Source of the DNA: Diphasiastrum complanatum
Lineage: Eukaryota; Streptophyta; Lycopodiopsida; Lycopodiales; Lycopodiaceae
DNA length: 64,000 bases
Assembly: GCA_029204225.1 (NCBI GenBank)
Contig: CM055092.1
Location: 19,461,222 to 19,525,221 of the forward strand
Direction of reading: 5' to 3'
Under the pieces are notes generated by a model that worked only from the letters and a program-made list of their open reading frames with translations, did not search any database and was not told the origin of the DNA. The position numbers were made by a program, and so were the translations under genes. Shown one piece after another: positions 11,258 through 23,321 of the stretch; within the stretch, counting starts at the first letter, position 1, and the number at the start of each line of letters is the position of its first letter.

Positions 11258-13710
11258 TTATTCCGGCCATATCATAGATTTTCTCACCTTTGGTCCTATC
11301 CATGGTTGGGATATTCTTACTTTACCTTTAAATCCAGACTCGGAATCTTGATTTTCAACTTCACAATCATAGCCCGGCATGTCATCCACCCAATCGAGTA
11401 TATCAACTAGCATCTCTTGGGTTCCTTGGGTAGGGTCTTGGCATTCAGTCTCACCATTGTGTATCAATGTACTCATGCTCACCATGGTCACGTGATTGTT
11501 GAATAGGTCATGTTCATTATCGAAAGTCATGGAATCTGGATCGGTCATAGGGTCGGTCCACACTGGTTCTTCTATTTTCTCCCAATTTGAGCTAGCATTT
11601 CTGTTGCCCTCGTCTGGAGGTACAACTTCAATTGGCTGATTGCTAAATATTGCTAGTATTGCCTCCTCAGACTTAGTGGACTTCCCAAGACTCACCTGCC
11701 ATTCACTCTCTTCCATCCACTCTTCTCTAGGGGGGTCTATTCGTAACTCACTTTGGGTAACCGTCAGTACGCTCAACCTAGCCTCTCTGGGTATGGGTGT
11801 GTTTTTTGAGTGTGTCGAGGAACTCTTGTCATTGCTCTCATCTCGTCTATTCTGAGGGGTTACTTTGAGGTCTGTAGATGGTAAATCTCTATCAGCCTCA
11901 TGTTGGATATCATGATAGTTTAGCTCGCCATTGGGTGGAACTAGTGACTTGTTTCCTTGTTGGTTTACCTTTTGAAGAACAACTGACCCTATCTGTTGTT
12001 TGACTTTCTTTCTCATTGGTGGGGGTAGTCTAAGCAACTGCCACAAGGTTACTTCTATGTCCAGATCATTTGAAATTTTTGGAAGGCCTACACTTCCTAT
12101 GCTACTACTTAACCACACCCTTTTCTAGGGTGGTGTATTTTTGCCTTGATCCTTGCGGCTCTAGGCGATAGCCAAGTATTGGCGATCTCCTTTCAGCAGA
12201 TCCTAGGAGGCCATTTGCCCAATCATTTTTTCCTAGATACTTTCGTTAGCAGATTCATGATCAATGATGTTTCTGGGTTGCACAAGTGGAGTTACCTTGG
12301 TTAGAGCCCTCGAGACAGTTTTTTCTAAAGACATTGTAACTGATGGCTGTCCCTCGGGAATAACTCTCGTGTTGTGGGTCTCTACCCTCGCTCTCCTCCT
12401 GGCTTTGTTCATCCCTTTCTCTAAAGGGATATAGCTAGGCACTTTTTGAATGTGCTGGATAGTTTCATCTGTGTTTTGAATTTCGGGGTCCACAGGGCTA
12501 GGCATGGGAGTGCATGTATCTAGGTCTTCCATCTGCCCCTAGCATTTTTGTCCTAAACGACCATCAGTTTGGTAATAATTGTAGATCATCTTTGGACAAT
12601 CCTGACTAAGATGAGTTCCTTGACAAAGTTGACAACTTGGTAGTGTAGGTACATCTAATGGGGTCTGTTGTTGGCATTCAGAATGTTATGTCTGAAGCAA
12701 GTGTAGAGATTTTTCTGTTCAAAGTACCCAGATAGTTTGCCAACATTTCTCTCACATCATCCAAGTCTGATTTGGGTCTCGTATGCTCATGCCCCCTGTT
12801 CATTGGTATATAGGCCAATTTGGGAAATTGGTTGGACTGGGAATCTGTTTGGACTTCTCTGTGGATAGTTGATGGACTTGTCCTTTGCAGCTTGATGAGG
12901 TTCAACATAAGAATAATAATGATGTCTTCTGGCAGCTGGACTGGTTTTCGACAAGTTGTTATTGTGGTTTAAACTACTCATGCTAGGCTTATGATGGCCG
13001 AACTCAATCAGAATAAGTCTGTGGAAAGTATCAATGTCGTGGATAGTCCCTCGTTGCAAACTATGATACCAATGTCTGGCAGCTCCAATCAAGGTAGTTG
13101 TAAAAAAAATCATCTCATGATGTGGGTCCAGATTGTGGTTTATGAAACATGCTGTCCAAAAAGCATCAATGTGCTCCTCGGCACTCTCAGAGGGGAGCCC
13201 ATGGAACTCTGGTGTAGATCCGCTTAGTGTGGGGAGTGCGCCCACGGTCGGGGGCACCACGATTGTTTTGTGGGACATCTTGCCATGGTGCCTACTGGAG
13301 TGATTCCGAGAAAATACCCAATTGGTCATGCACAATCGATCTATCCTACCGCATCTTAGCTATTCTTCTAGGCCTAATCCTACTATCTATTAAGCTGAGT
13401 CTATTCTGATCAGAGCCTGCATGGGTCCAATCTTGATTGTGCATCCGTGGTGTGTTTCCAACAACATTCTTCCGGGTGGCCATGTTTTCTGCAATACCCA
13501 CATACAGTGGTGGGACAATTCCCGTTCAAATGATCCCCCTGGTAGAATCGACCTAGTGGGTGTAGATGACCTTTGGCTGACTAAGTTCAGCTGGCGTTTA
13601 AATTGTCCTATTTTTGCAGCCAAGGCTGATATCCTCTCATTCATATATAAGACGCGGTCCTTACGTGAGTGATTGAAGGATGCCGCTTCCAATCCCGAGG
13701 GCCATCTCAA
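11258..13710 (-). pseudogene. gag: Ty3/gypsy gag region, minus strand, frameshifted
   Basis: Three frames line up from right to left. At 13390-13710 there is an N-terminal segment with ERISALAAKIGQ. At 12787-13335 there is a Gag core with TPEFHGLPSESAEEHIDAF, IGAARHWYHSL and IDTFHRLILIEF. Around 12595-12640 there is a zinc knuckle CQLCQGTHLSQDC (C-x2-C-x3-H-x4-C). Two further open stretches, 12233-12532 and 11258-12118 (286 codons), follow without a domain I know. They are hydrophilic and may be the extended Gag tail seen in some gypsy clades. No protease or RT follows before 11258. The plus-strand LTR at 9557-10064 faces the other way, so it is probably not part of this element. Confidence 0.7.
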
Positions 13711-15469
13711 TCACCTCGTGCTCCCCAGCCGATGAGGGTTTTCCAGGTTTCCAGAGGCACGGCTGTAAGGAGGTGTAACATCATTCTTGATCGTATTAAC
13801 CATGTCTTCCCATGTCATAGCTCTAGGTGAGGGTGATAATCCTAGCTCCCTGACTTCCCTTCCCTAGCTCTTTCCATGGAGTGTGAACATGTTTCTTCAG
13901 AGTTTAGGATCTTAACTCAATCATATGACTGTGCGTGGCAAAAAGGGTGGTGCTTACAATTTTCGTAAGATGTCTCTGAGCACTCAATCAACAATTTTAA
14001 GGCACACGAAATGAGGCTAGTACACATACACCAATATAGAAATAGGATGTCATCTCTTTGTTACTTGTCGTGCAACGTGGGGGTGCCAGTTATACGCGCC
14101 GCCGTGTTTGATAGGCAGTGGTATTTTGCCAATCGCCAGGCCTAGATATTTCACTAGGCAGATCAAACGATGGAGGTGACTATCTTGACCCCTAACCTAG
14201 GTGGTGTGTTTCAACCAGGCACGGTGACACCCGCTCTCCTATTTTAAAGAGGTCGGGTTAGTGACTCAAATAGACACAAAAATGATTCATTCCCAAATAT
14301 AATATAAAGCTGGGTTTTGCAACCTAAGCGCAATGTCCATGGTGATTTTAACATTTGATAATTGTTCATACCATGAAAAGACACGACTAGCATGCTATAT
14401 AACTTGCTCATCATTACAAACTCATAACAATATTAATTGAACTGTAGCCAAGGCAATCTCAAAATGGTGCTATGCCAACGACATTCACAAAACAACTTCC
14501 TATTAGAGGAGTTCTCAATATCAAAAAGACCCTTTAAGGAATGCTATGTAGGATATACAAAATATCAAAATAAATAAAACAATAATGTTTATTTGCTTGC
14601 CCACACCACTCCCAAGGCCTCCCCAACTCCCAATGATCTAACCACAGTGTCTATAGTCACAGTTAAGATCTGTTAACAGTTCGCAGTATTAACTTGACTA
14701 AATTCAAAAATATTCCCTCCATTGGTTACGAAAAGGGCAATATTTTCACTGGATTTAGAATATGACCGCCATCCCCAACTTGAAATCAGGAAAAATTGCA
14801 AAATGTTTACATATGCATTCCTTCCACGAGAATGGAAATATGAGCGCCAACTACCTATTGGAATGAAAAAATGAGCGGCATTTCCAAATTTGAATCAAGC
14901 ATACAAGCATGGAGATTGGATTGATCGTACATAGTATATAATATAATCAAAGATAGTATTTTGTTTTGCTTCATAGAATCTGGTCATAGTACTTTGATGC
15001 AACTGATTACTCTATTATTTTTTTGATGATGACATTATAATCATCTACATGTGGATATCCCTATTGATTTGGCACCTTTGTAGAGAAGAGGAGGCAAATG
15101 CGTTCAAATATCTGCTGAAGATCGTTCTCGTTACAGGGCAGAAGGAAAGAAAAACGTGGATTTGTGAACAGATGAAATATTATATCCACAAGATCCAAGC
15201 ACTTTGACACATCCCACATTCTCTTCAATAACTCATTTACTTACATGGATATGCAATGGGCATAGTGGATTACTAGGATATTGTGAAAGATTGCAAAACC
15301 ATGGAAAACAACTTTATATGAATAATTTTCATAATCATTTGTAGATCAGCATTGGTTGCAAATGAGCATCTGAAGGACAATGACCTGATCAGAAAATCAC
15401 TGAGTTCGGTATTGACAACCAACCACAAAGTCTTTATTGGACAATAATCGGTATTCTCGAATCAAGTCC
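13711..15469. other. No gene seen; possible leader or LTR of the minus-strand gypsy copy
   Basis: Bases 14040-14260 are more GC-rich and contain GGTCGGGTTAGTGACTC and a CGCGCCGCCG patch, unlike the AT-rich surroundings. They may belong to the leader of the gag at 11258-13710. I could not find a second copy to define an LTR. From 14300 to 15450 there is AT-rich sequence without supported genes. Confidence 0.35.
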
Positions 15470-17138
15470 AAGGTCACTGAGGAATTAATGAACAAGGTCG
15501 GTAAGGTAATCGACTGAACGTTAATTCAGAGAGCATGTGATTTCTCAGGTATTAGCAGGGAGGCATATGCCAGTATATTTAAAATTATTAAAGAGGCTTT
15601 TGGACAATTGCATGTAAGAAAATTTCCCATTCCTCATCCTTTTCAGATAAGATTGGGGAGAGATGTATTGAATAAGGGTATGCAAAATGTCATTGGAATC
15701 CCTTTTCACATCAATGAGATTTACAATTCAAAGTCTGGCAATTTGTCATATAATTCTACCAACAACTTATTTGTGGATTTGAATCATTTATTGAGATTTA
15801 TAGTGAAGCTAGATGAATCGGAAGTTATAAAAGGACAAAAGTTGGAAAGAGTAGGTATTACTCTCATGAATGGAGCATTGAGCAATGCAACAAACTCCAG
15901 GGATCTCAACTTCAGTGTGCAATCAGAAAACAACATATGGTGGCTAGCATGTTTTCAGGTAAAAAATGGCTGTTATTCATGTGCAATTTCTTTTGGTAAT
16001 TGTTTTAAATACATAAAAACTTGTGATTCCATATGTTGAACAGATTATCAAGGAGGATCACGATGTTCTTTCCTGGATTTTTAGCAAAACAAGTTATCCA
16101 GATATCATAAAGGATCATATGAATGGCAAAGTACTTAGTGTTCCTGAAAGAGGTGAATTTTTGATGGAATGGCATTTAGTTGGAGACTTGAAGTCATTGA
16201 AATCTATGTTCAATGTATCTCATGGAGCAAATTTGAAACATCCATGTCTATATTGTATGAAATCATCAAATGACATTTCAAGGAACACAAGAGTTTCAAG
16301 AGATATTGAAGATCCCAACTAGAAATCAGTACTACCAATCCCTTTACAAAATGTGCATATTTGCACACTTCGTGGAGAGGTGAGGATCATAGAGAGATTA
16401 ATATATCTTCCTATCTTGTTTGCATGGAATACTAAGCCCCAGCATCAAAACAAGCAATCGCTCGATTAGAGGAAGTGTTGTCAAAAGCAGGCCTTCATAA
16501 AGGCCATGTTAAAATACAAAAAGATGAAAAGCTTTCGGGAAAAACAGGAAACGTACCCAATAAACCTATCATAGGAGGAGTCAAAGCTCATAGATTTTTA
16601 TCAAATCATTCTAAAGAGTCATCTAAGATCCAATATTCGGTTTGGAAAGATGTTATTTCTGTGACAGAAGACTTTGAAGATAAAGGAACAACAAGGGTAA
16701 AGAAGGTTGAAGTTTGGAAAAAGCTCGATAATATGATTGAAGTGCTTAGAAAAGACACAATTTCATATGCAGATGCACTCCTATTGGAGAAAACAGCAAT
16801 AGAGTTTGTAGATGTAGTTCGGGTGGCTTGGGGCTCAAATCACATCACCCACTACATGGTAAGATACATTTGAACAGTGTCTTACAATTTTATAATCTTA
16901 GTATAACTTGCTTGATAGATTCTAACCTATGCATAAATCTTTGATATTGCAGCACATACTAAGGCATCATGCATCATTTTTTGCAAAAAAGTATGGCAGT
17001 TTGAGTATATGGTCCTCACAAGGAATGGAGAAATCACATTGGCAGGCAAGAGTAGCATTTCATCGAAATACGCAACATGGTGGAACATCCTCAAAAAATA
17101 GTTACATCATTCAGCTATTCCAATGGTTTTATAGATGA
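15470..17138 (+). pseudogene. Transposase-like gene of unnamed family, spliced, decayed
   Basis: The reading starts in an open frame near 15470, with a TGA near 15510. It runs through GISREAYASIFKIIKEAFG, RLGRDVLNKGMQN and FSVQSENNIWWLACFQ. A consistent intron, 15958-16042 (CAG|GTAAAA to GAACAG|ATT), restores IIKEDHDVLSWIF. The second exon has LMEWHLVGDLKSL and a Cys pair, HPCLYCMKSS, then a TAG at 16321 and a frame change near 16430. A second intron, about 16859-16951 (ATG|GTAAGA to TTGCAG|CAC), joins to HHASFFAKKYGSLSIWSSQGMEK. This order recalls large uncharacterised transposase-like proteins of animals and early land plants with a conserved KYGSL-x-x-(F/W)-S-x-Q-G-(V/M)-E-K block. I cannot name the superfamily. 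It is broken in several places. Confidence 0.55.
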
Positions 17139-17251
17139 GCTCAAGTTTGATACACAACAAGATCAACTGAATATCAAAGATTCAAAAAAGCATGTGAATT
17201 TATAAGCCAAAATTCGATTGATGGCATTCAATAAAGATCAAACGCGTGTGA

Positions 17252-18347
17252 TCAAAAATTCTCAAATTTCACATACATTAAATGAAAAAGAGTACAATCA
17301 TTTTTTTTCATTGTCTCTAAGGACAATTTTTGCTGTGTGGTCATGAAGGACTTTTTCCTATCATACGGATATAAAAATCGAGTGGATCGCCTTTTGCTCA
17401 AATCTATATATCCTGATAGAATTGGCAAAGCAGAGGATCTCATAGGAACATTTTCTGGCACGTAATTAAACACTTTAAGAGCAACATCTCTTTTGACAAA
17501 AATGATTCTATATGTATTTTTTGGGTATTTATGCCCTTGGGCAAAATAAGATAGGGCCTTGATGGCCATGATTAAAGTTTCCGCATTCACAAAAAACCTT
17601 TCATGAAGAGCACAAATTTCGTTATTTAAAAAATATTTCAAATAATGAGCCAACGAGGCATCCTTCTGTCTCCCGCCTCGTCTCTCTCTCTCTCAATCCT
17701 CCATGCCTGCTAGCAAAGGCATCAACTTCAACGATATCCTACAACACATAATCAAGTGTTAGTCAAACTAGCAGATCAATCATCAGTTACACGTTAAATA
17801 GTAAATGATTTTCGTGAGAAGGTGTACTTACCAAATCCTCCTCGTCAGCTTGGATCATACCAGCAGCTTCTAAATTGTTACCAACAATAATGGTGGATTG
17901 CTGGTCAGCTGGAATAGTATATATGAGAGGTGGCAGATATTTTTTCTGAAAAGCCAAAAACTCCTCCTCACTTGGCATATTAGCCTCATATGCCCTACTC
18001 TCAGATAGCATCCTGTGAAGGGCATCTGTTCCACTTGCCCATTCTACCTGGTCCTCATAATCGATGCCATCTATGAGGTCGTCATCATCAAAGTCAATAA
18101 AATCATTAAATTCAGAAATCATCCTTGACATAAGAGATAATATCTCATCTTCTCTGAGATCCATTACGTCTCCGATTTCGCTAATGGATAAGAATGCAAC
18201 ATTGTCCATATGGTACACAGGGAGGTCCATCAAGGTTATGCTCTGGTCAATCTCGCTCACGTTAGATAAGGGAGAGATAGACAGAGAACGAGCCTTGGCA
18301 GGATCATATTGTTGTGGCTTTTCTATCAAACATGTGGACAACAACAT
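17252..18347 (-). CDS. Unknown acidic protein, two exons
   Basis: The first exon runs from an ATG at 18347 to about 17833. It encodes about 170 residues with a strongly acidic middle (FIDFDDDDLIDGIDYED) and a C-terminal part with SEEEFLAFQKKYLPPLIY. It ends at a good donor (TTG|GTAAGT). An acceptor (TGTTGTAG|GAT) near 17738 opens a second exon. The long frame 17653-17252 (AHYLKYFLNN, RIIFVKRDVALKVF) lies in it, but joining the two needs a one-base shift across an (AG)n run at 17681-17697. The gene converges on the transposase-like gene ending near 17138. I recognise no domain. It could be an accessory gene of the same mobile unit or a host gene remnant. Confidence 0.4.
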
Positions 18348-18605
18348 ACATATCGCTTCTTAAAAAATACAAGGTTCAATTAACCTTCTATACTTGCATA
18401 AAAAGTTTGTTTCTTAACTAAGGGGATTTCCCACTTTAAATTTCAAAACACTTTACAAAACTTTAAAATTAAAATCCTAATTGGAGGAAAATTAATTTTC
18501 CCTCTCTCACTCATAACCTTCAAGAAAACCACATTGCATGACACGATATAAACATGCAGTTTTGAGGACTATTTCTTACAACACTGTGAAGAGTTCGCTT
18601 GTCTC

Positions 18606-19600
18606 TCACCTACAGCAAGTGCGGCCTACCAGTTCGCTATTTGACAAGATACTATCATACGGTAAGTGCGTGTATCGTACGTAGTTTCGGTAGATTTTGA
18701 TAAGGATCTTTTTGGGATCAGTGGCAATGCCATTTCGGAAAATAATATGTCCTAACACAATACCATGTGTTACCCAAATCTGGTATTTTTTAGGATTAAG
18801 GAAGATGTCAAAGCGTTTACATTGAATTAAATTTTTTTTGAGCACAAACAGATGGCATGTTTCTTCTGAATGTGCATCTAAATCGTCCAAGTAAACCTCT
18901 AGTGTATCGCCCATCTGCTGAGAAAAGGCAGCTTGCATAACACGTTGGAAGGTGCTAGGGGCATTGTAGAGACTGAAAGGCATGACTTTCCAACAAAAGA
19001 TTCTCCATTATGTGACAAAAGCGGTTTTATGTTGATCTTCTTCACTAGTTTGAATCATATTGTATCCGCTAAAGACATCTAAGGAGGAGTAAGCCTCATA
19101 TCATGCTAGATTTTCTAAGATGGATTCTTCGAAAGGTAATGAAAAATGATCATGTTTTGTGATGGCATTAAGTTTCTTAAAGTTGACACAGATTTGGAGT
19201 TTTCCATTTTTCTTGGGAACGATGACAATTGGGGAGACCCACTCAGTATGCTCGATCTCATAGATAAATCCCGCATCTAAGAGGCATTGTAATTCTTCTT
19301 TGATCTTGGCCTTATAGATTGGATTGCATATATATGGTCGACTAGCAGTTGGCATCGCACCCGGTTTAAGCGGAATACGATGCACAACTACTTGGGATGA
19401 GACGCCTTTCATGTCTTTGTAGGTCCACGTAAAGACATGTCTATATTTTTGCAATAGCTTTTCAAGTCGTCTGCATTGTTCGCGATTGAGATGAGCTCCA
19501 ATGTGGACTATATATTCGTTGGTTTCATTTGGCTCACTCAGAGAAAGGGTGATACTTCGCGCAGGGCCTTCGTAGGGCGAATTACCATTTGGCTCACGTT
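18606..19600 (-). pseudogene. pol: Ty3/gypsy reverse transcriptase
   Basis: From 19600 leftward, the sequence shows the pre-RT region (REQCRRLEKLLQKYRHVFTW) and the RT fingers (RIPLKPGA, IKEELQCLLDAGFIY, WVSPIVIVPKKNGKLQICV). A break follows near 19100. The palm then reads MPFSLYNAPSTFQRVM and VYLDDLDAHS. The YLDD catalytic pair lies at 18882-18893 and appears intact. GHIIFRNGIATDPKKI, the thumb-side motif, follows. Similarity stops near 18650, so RNase H and integrase are missing in this orientation. The integrase probably belonging to the same element type is on the plus strand at 22380-23321. Confidence 0.85.
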
Positions 19601-20436
19601 GAGCTTGGGGTAATTGGATTGTGACATCCTAGATCATATAGTCCTTAAAGTATGCAGGGAGATTATGGGCTAGAGATTCAAGGGTGGCCTTGCCTTTCAC
19701 CTGCCGGAATGGTGATTGGGGATGTTCGGGGGTTGGCGTAGGGACAGAGGCACTCGCAGGAACTTCTCTAATAATTGTGAAGTCACCAGGCGGCTGAATT
19801 TGAAGTGGTTTTTCATGTTTTCTTTAATAGCATGGCCATGTGGTTGAGGCTTCAACTGTGGGGAGGTGTGTGGATGAAGAACGGGTGGTACGTCATGGAG
19901 GATCTCGTCATCACTTTGAAAGATGGTCTCCTCCTCACAGAGATCCCATGGATAGTTTGGGCGTTTGACACGGTAGAATTTGGTATCAGCCTTTTCAATG
20001 TAACCTTGACAACCGGTTCCACCTTGGAAGCATGTTGCAGATAGGCCCTAAGTGGAAGTGCCTCCATGTAATTGAGGATATGAATATCAGAAATGTCCAA
20101 ATCTTCTGGGCAATTGTGAATTCGTAAGACATTCTCATCATCTACAAATAAATCTTCTGATTCATTAGTAGGTAGCCATGCAATATGTAGTAAGTCATCA
20201 TGGTGTGGAAGAATATCAATAAAATTGATATTGATGATAGGTGTATCAAGATCAAGTAATGGATCGTGATCGATCGGGAGTGGAGAGGTACAATCATCCT
20301 AATGTTGAGCATAATAATCGACATTCACACAATCAATGGTAGCTAAACTGTGAGTCCAGTTTCTGATATCAGTATATTTAACATAATGACCTTTTTCGTG
20401 GTTGGACTGGTATGGTTCAAACACTGAATTGGTGGT
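19601..20436 (-). pseudogene. pol: Gypsy protease-RT linker region, decayed
   Basis: Short minus-strand open stretches here (for example 19852-20100 and 20142-20324) contain acidic and histidine/proline-rich sequence. This is normal for the variable region between protease and RT in Athila/Tat-like gypsy elements. No catalytic motif is expected or seen. Confidence 0.5.
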
Positions 20437-20820
20437 CTAGGACCCTTCGTAATGAATGCATGCAGGTTTGAGTTTGCTCATTGAATCAATGGTGACAGAA
20501 CTGTCACGATTTCCAAAAGTGACTCGGCCTTTGCTCCAGTCATGAACGACTCTTGCATTGGTGAGCCACGAATGACCAAGTAGTAATTCATATTGAATAG
20601 GCATTACTTGGAATATCAAGGACTACGAGATCGATAGAAAACTTTAGATCTCCTATTTTGATCAGCACTTGTGGAAGGAAGCTGGTAGGTCGGACCACAC
20701 TTTGATCAGCCATCCTAAGCTGACAAGTGGGTTTGGCAAGCTTGTCTCTCAGATTCCATTCTAGCATGAGGGATGTAGAAATGATATTGGTACCGGAGCC
20801 ACCATCGAGAACCGTTAAAT
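20437..20820 (-). pseudogene. pro: Ty3/gypsy aspartic protease
   Basis: On the minus strand near 20815 the frame reads TVLDGGSGTNIIS, matching the plant gypsy protease active-site region with Asp in D-G-G-S-G. LVVLDI follows near 20630, and after a stop or frameshift the flap-distal motif LLLGHSWL appears with ARVVHDW. The element is inactivated by the break between the two halves. The protease would cut the Gag-Pol polyprotein. Confidence 0.75.
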
Positions 20821-22240
20821 CTTCACGGGATTGGTGATGGGTAGGGTTTTGCTTTCAAAAGGCTTGTGAGGTACTTTATGGGAGGTGGAAGACTGTTGGT
20901 CGGCATTGCGGATTTGTTGATGATACTGATGATGCAACCGAATTTCTTCAGATGGGTGACGATAAATTATCAGCGTTGAATCTTCACTTGGAGGGATAGC
21001 ATGCTGTTGAGTTTTGTTGGGTGCAAGTGCAGGGGCTTGGCGGTGCGTTTGTGCCCGAGTCAAGACCCATGCAAGATGAGTTTCAACTAGTAAAATTTCT
21101 ACTTGCACTGAACAGACAAGAGTAGCAGGTTTGGATCGGGATGGGCAGTCCTTCATGTGATGTTCAATACCACCGTTTTCACAAGCTGGAAAAAAGCGGA
21201 GTTTATCGGGACAACGAATACTAGGATGCTTACTTGCACAGATAAAACATTCTTGAATTGTTGGGAGTTGATGCACGACAAAGATAGCTTGGTTTGGATT
21301 GTAAGCTACTGCTTGAGCATTAGAATTATAAGTATAATAAACAACCATTTCAGTAGAGTACTGCGATTGGGTATTGTCTTTCACATAGTAGGTTGCTGGA
21401 TCGATGGTATTCAGATCAAGATAATGGACAGCTTGTTGTAGGGCAGGTTAGTTAACGACAAACTATTGACGTGGTGGTTGGTACTGATTTGGTATAGTTG
21501 GTCGTAGTTGGTAGACCTCTAGTCGTGGCATAGGCTATTGTGGAGAGAAGGGGCGATATGCTCGATAGATGGTGGGTCTGGTTGCTGATGGAAAATTGTT
21601 TCACAATTGAGGGCATTCATTAACAGTATGATGCTGTGAGTAGATTGGACACCAGACATTTTCTCTTGCTAGAAAGGATTTCTCAGCAATCTGTTTCATG
21701 GCGGTTTGGAAATCGACAATGAGCTTATCCATATGAGATTGTTGAGCTTTTTGCCAGGTTTCCATTTGATGCAACAGTTCAGAAGATTGGGCAACATTGT
21801 CAGACTTTGGGTGATTAGGACGGTCGAGATTCTTAGATTTCTTTTCACGATGGTCAAAGTCATCGTCAGAATCTTCGTCTTTCTCATGGATAGCATCAGT
21901 CATCACATCTTTAAGTTGACCATAAAGTCAACTGGTTTGAATTCACGGCGGATGTTTTTAGGCAATCCAACCAAGAACAATTTTATGGCCTCACGGATAG
22001 TTTCATCAACACATTGTACTTTGAGACATTTAAAATACTCAATGTAGTTTTGAACAGACTCTTCGTGACGCATCTTGATATGGGTAATTTGGATGAATGG
22101 GCTCTGAGTCAATTTGGATGGTTTGAAACGCTTGATGAGTGCATCCTTGAGGGTGGTCCAAGAAGAAAGATCAGGAGCTTCGAGATTTAGATACCACTTT
22201 CTAGTCGTGGAGTCACAAGATTGGAAGATTCAGCACAATC
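20815..22240 (-). pseudogene. gag: Ty3/gypsy gag with three zinc knuckles
   Basis: The Gag core is visible at 21903-22112 as SPFIQITHIKMRHEESVQNYIEYFK and LFLVGLPKNIRREF, shortened here to key words. These match SPFVKLTNIKM and FLVGLPRWIRREL of element A. Next come an acidic segment (21840-21906) and a first knuckle, CPIYSQHHTVNEC, whose second Cys is Tyr. Further left are CFICASKHPSIRC (C-x2-C-x3-H-x4-C) and a third cluster ending HHMKDC. The order and spacing repeat those of element A. Frame breaks near 21600 and 21903 inactivate it. The protease at 20437-20820 follows directly. Confidence 0.85.
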
Positions 22241-22379
22241 ATGAGACATGATGCAGAGTGTGGATGAGAGTAACAACATAGATGATCAGGTTAGTACTGT
22301 TCTTAGAAAAAGATAAAAAGATAGTTTGATTGTAGAATGGAGAGTGTTGGGCAAAAAACTAGTATTTCTGGCTATAATA

Positions 22380-23321
22380 GAATTTGCGGACAGGCTGAGA
22401 AATCATGGAGAGGCAGATAAATCAAACTGCAGAACGAAACAATTTCAAAAGACCAACTACATGCCTTTACATCCTGTTACAACTGATCAAGCTTTCCAAA
22501 AATGGGAAATTGATTATGTTGGACCCATTAGTCTCGTTGATAGACACGCCCAATCCCGCTATATCATAGTAGCTACGGACTATTGTACGAAATGGGCTGA
22601 AGCAAGAGCTGTTTGCAATGTTGATGCTCGTTCTACTACAAAATTTCTCTTTGAATAGGTTATTGTTCATTTCGGACTAGAATTTATCAACGATAGGGGT
22701 ACACATTTTCTTAACTCTGTCATAGTAGATCTACTTTCCAAATTTTTTGTGGTACATTGCAAAAGTTCCCCATATTATCCACGATGCAATGGCCAGGTGG
22801 AATCCACAAACAAAATCTTATGTGGTGTTCTCACCAAAACCGTCAATTTCAACCGATCTGATTGGGAACTAAAACTTCATGCTGCTCTATGGGCCTACCG
22901 CACTACCCTGAAGCGAGCCACAAGCTTAACCCCTTTCCAGCTAGTATATGGCCAAGAAGTTGTTATGCTTGTAGAATTTCATATTCCATCCCTTCGAGTT
23001 GCCTATAATCTTGAGATAGATAATCGATAGATCCTAGCAAACAAGTTATTTCATCTGGAACAATTGTGTGAAACACGTCGGATCAACATCCATGCTCAAC
23101 AAGTCCACAAACGTCGACAAAAGGCATGGCATGATCGCTCCTTTAAACTCAAAGAGTTTCAGGTCGGAGATAAGGTCCTGCTATACCAAGCCAAAGCCTT
23201 TAAAGGAAAACTCAAATTTTTCGGCCAAGGACCTTATGTCATTCAAAAGATATTTGCCTCCGGATATGTCCAACTCCAAACCCTACAAGGTGATCTTTTA
23301 GACACCAGGTCAATGTGAGCA
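22380..23321 (+). pseudogene. int: Ty3/gypsy integrase, plus strand
   Basis: The zinc-binding part is decayed near 22430. The catalytic core is clear: KWEIDYVGPI (first Asp), FINDRGTHF (second Asp, near 22690) and CNGQVESTNK (Glu, near 22800). AALWAYRTT and LTPFQLVYGQE, typical of gypsy integrases, follow. The C-terminal part has HDRSFKLKEFQVGDKVLLY and LKFFGQGPYVI, the GPF/Y-like module. In-frame TAG codons near 22656 and 23028 break the frame, but the triad survives. It lies head-to-head with the minus-strand gag at 20815-22240, with only about 140 bases between. Confidence 0.9.

Noticed and set aside
14070-14100. Possible primer site (TGGCACCCCCACG on the minus strand)
   Set aside because: The position would suit the gag at 11258-13710, but no LTR boundary or second copy supports it.
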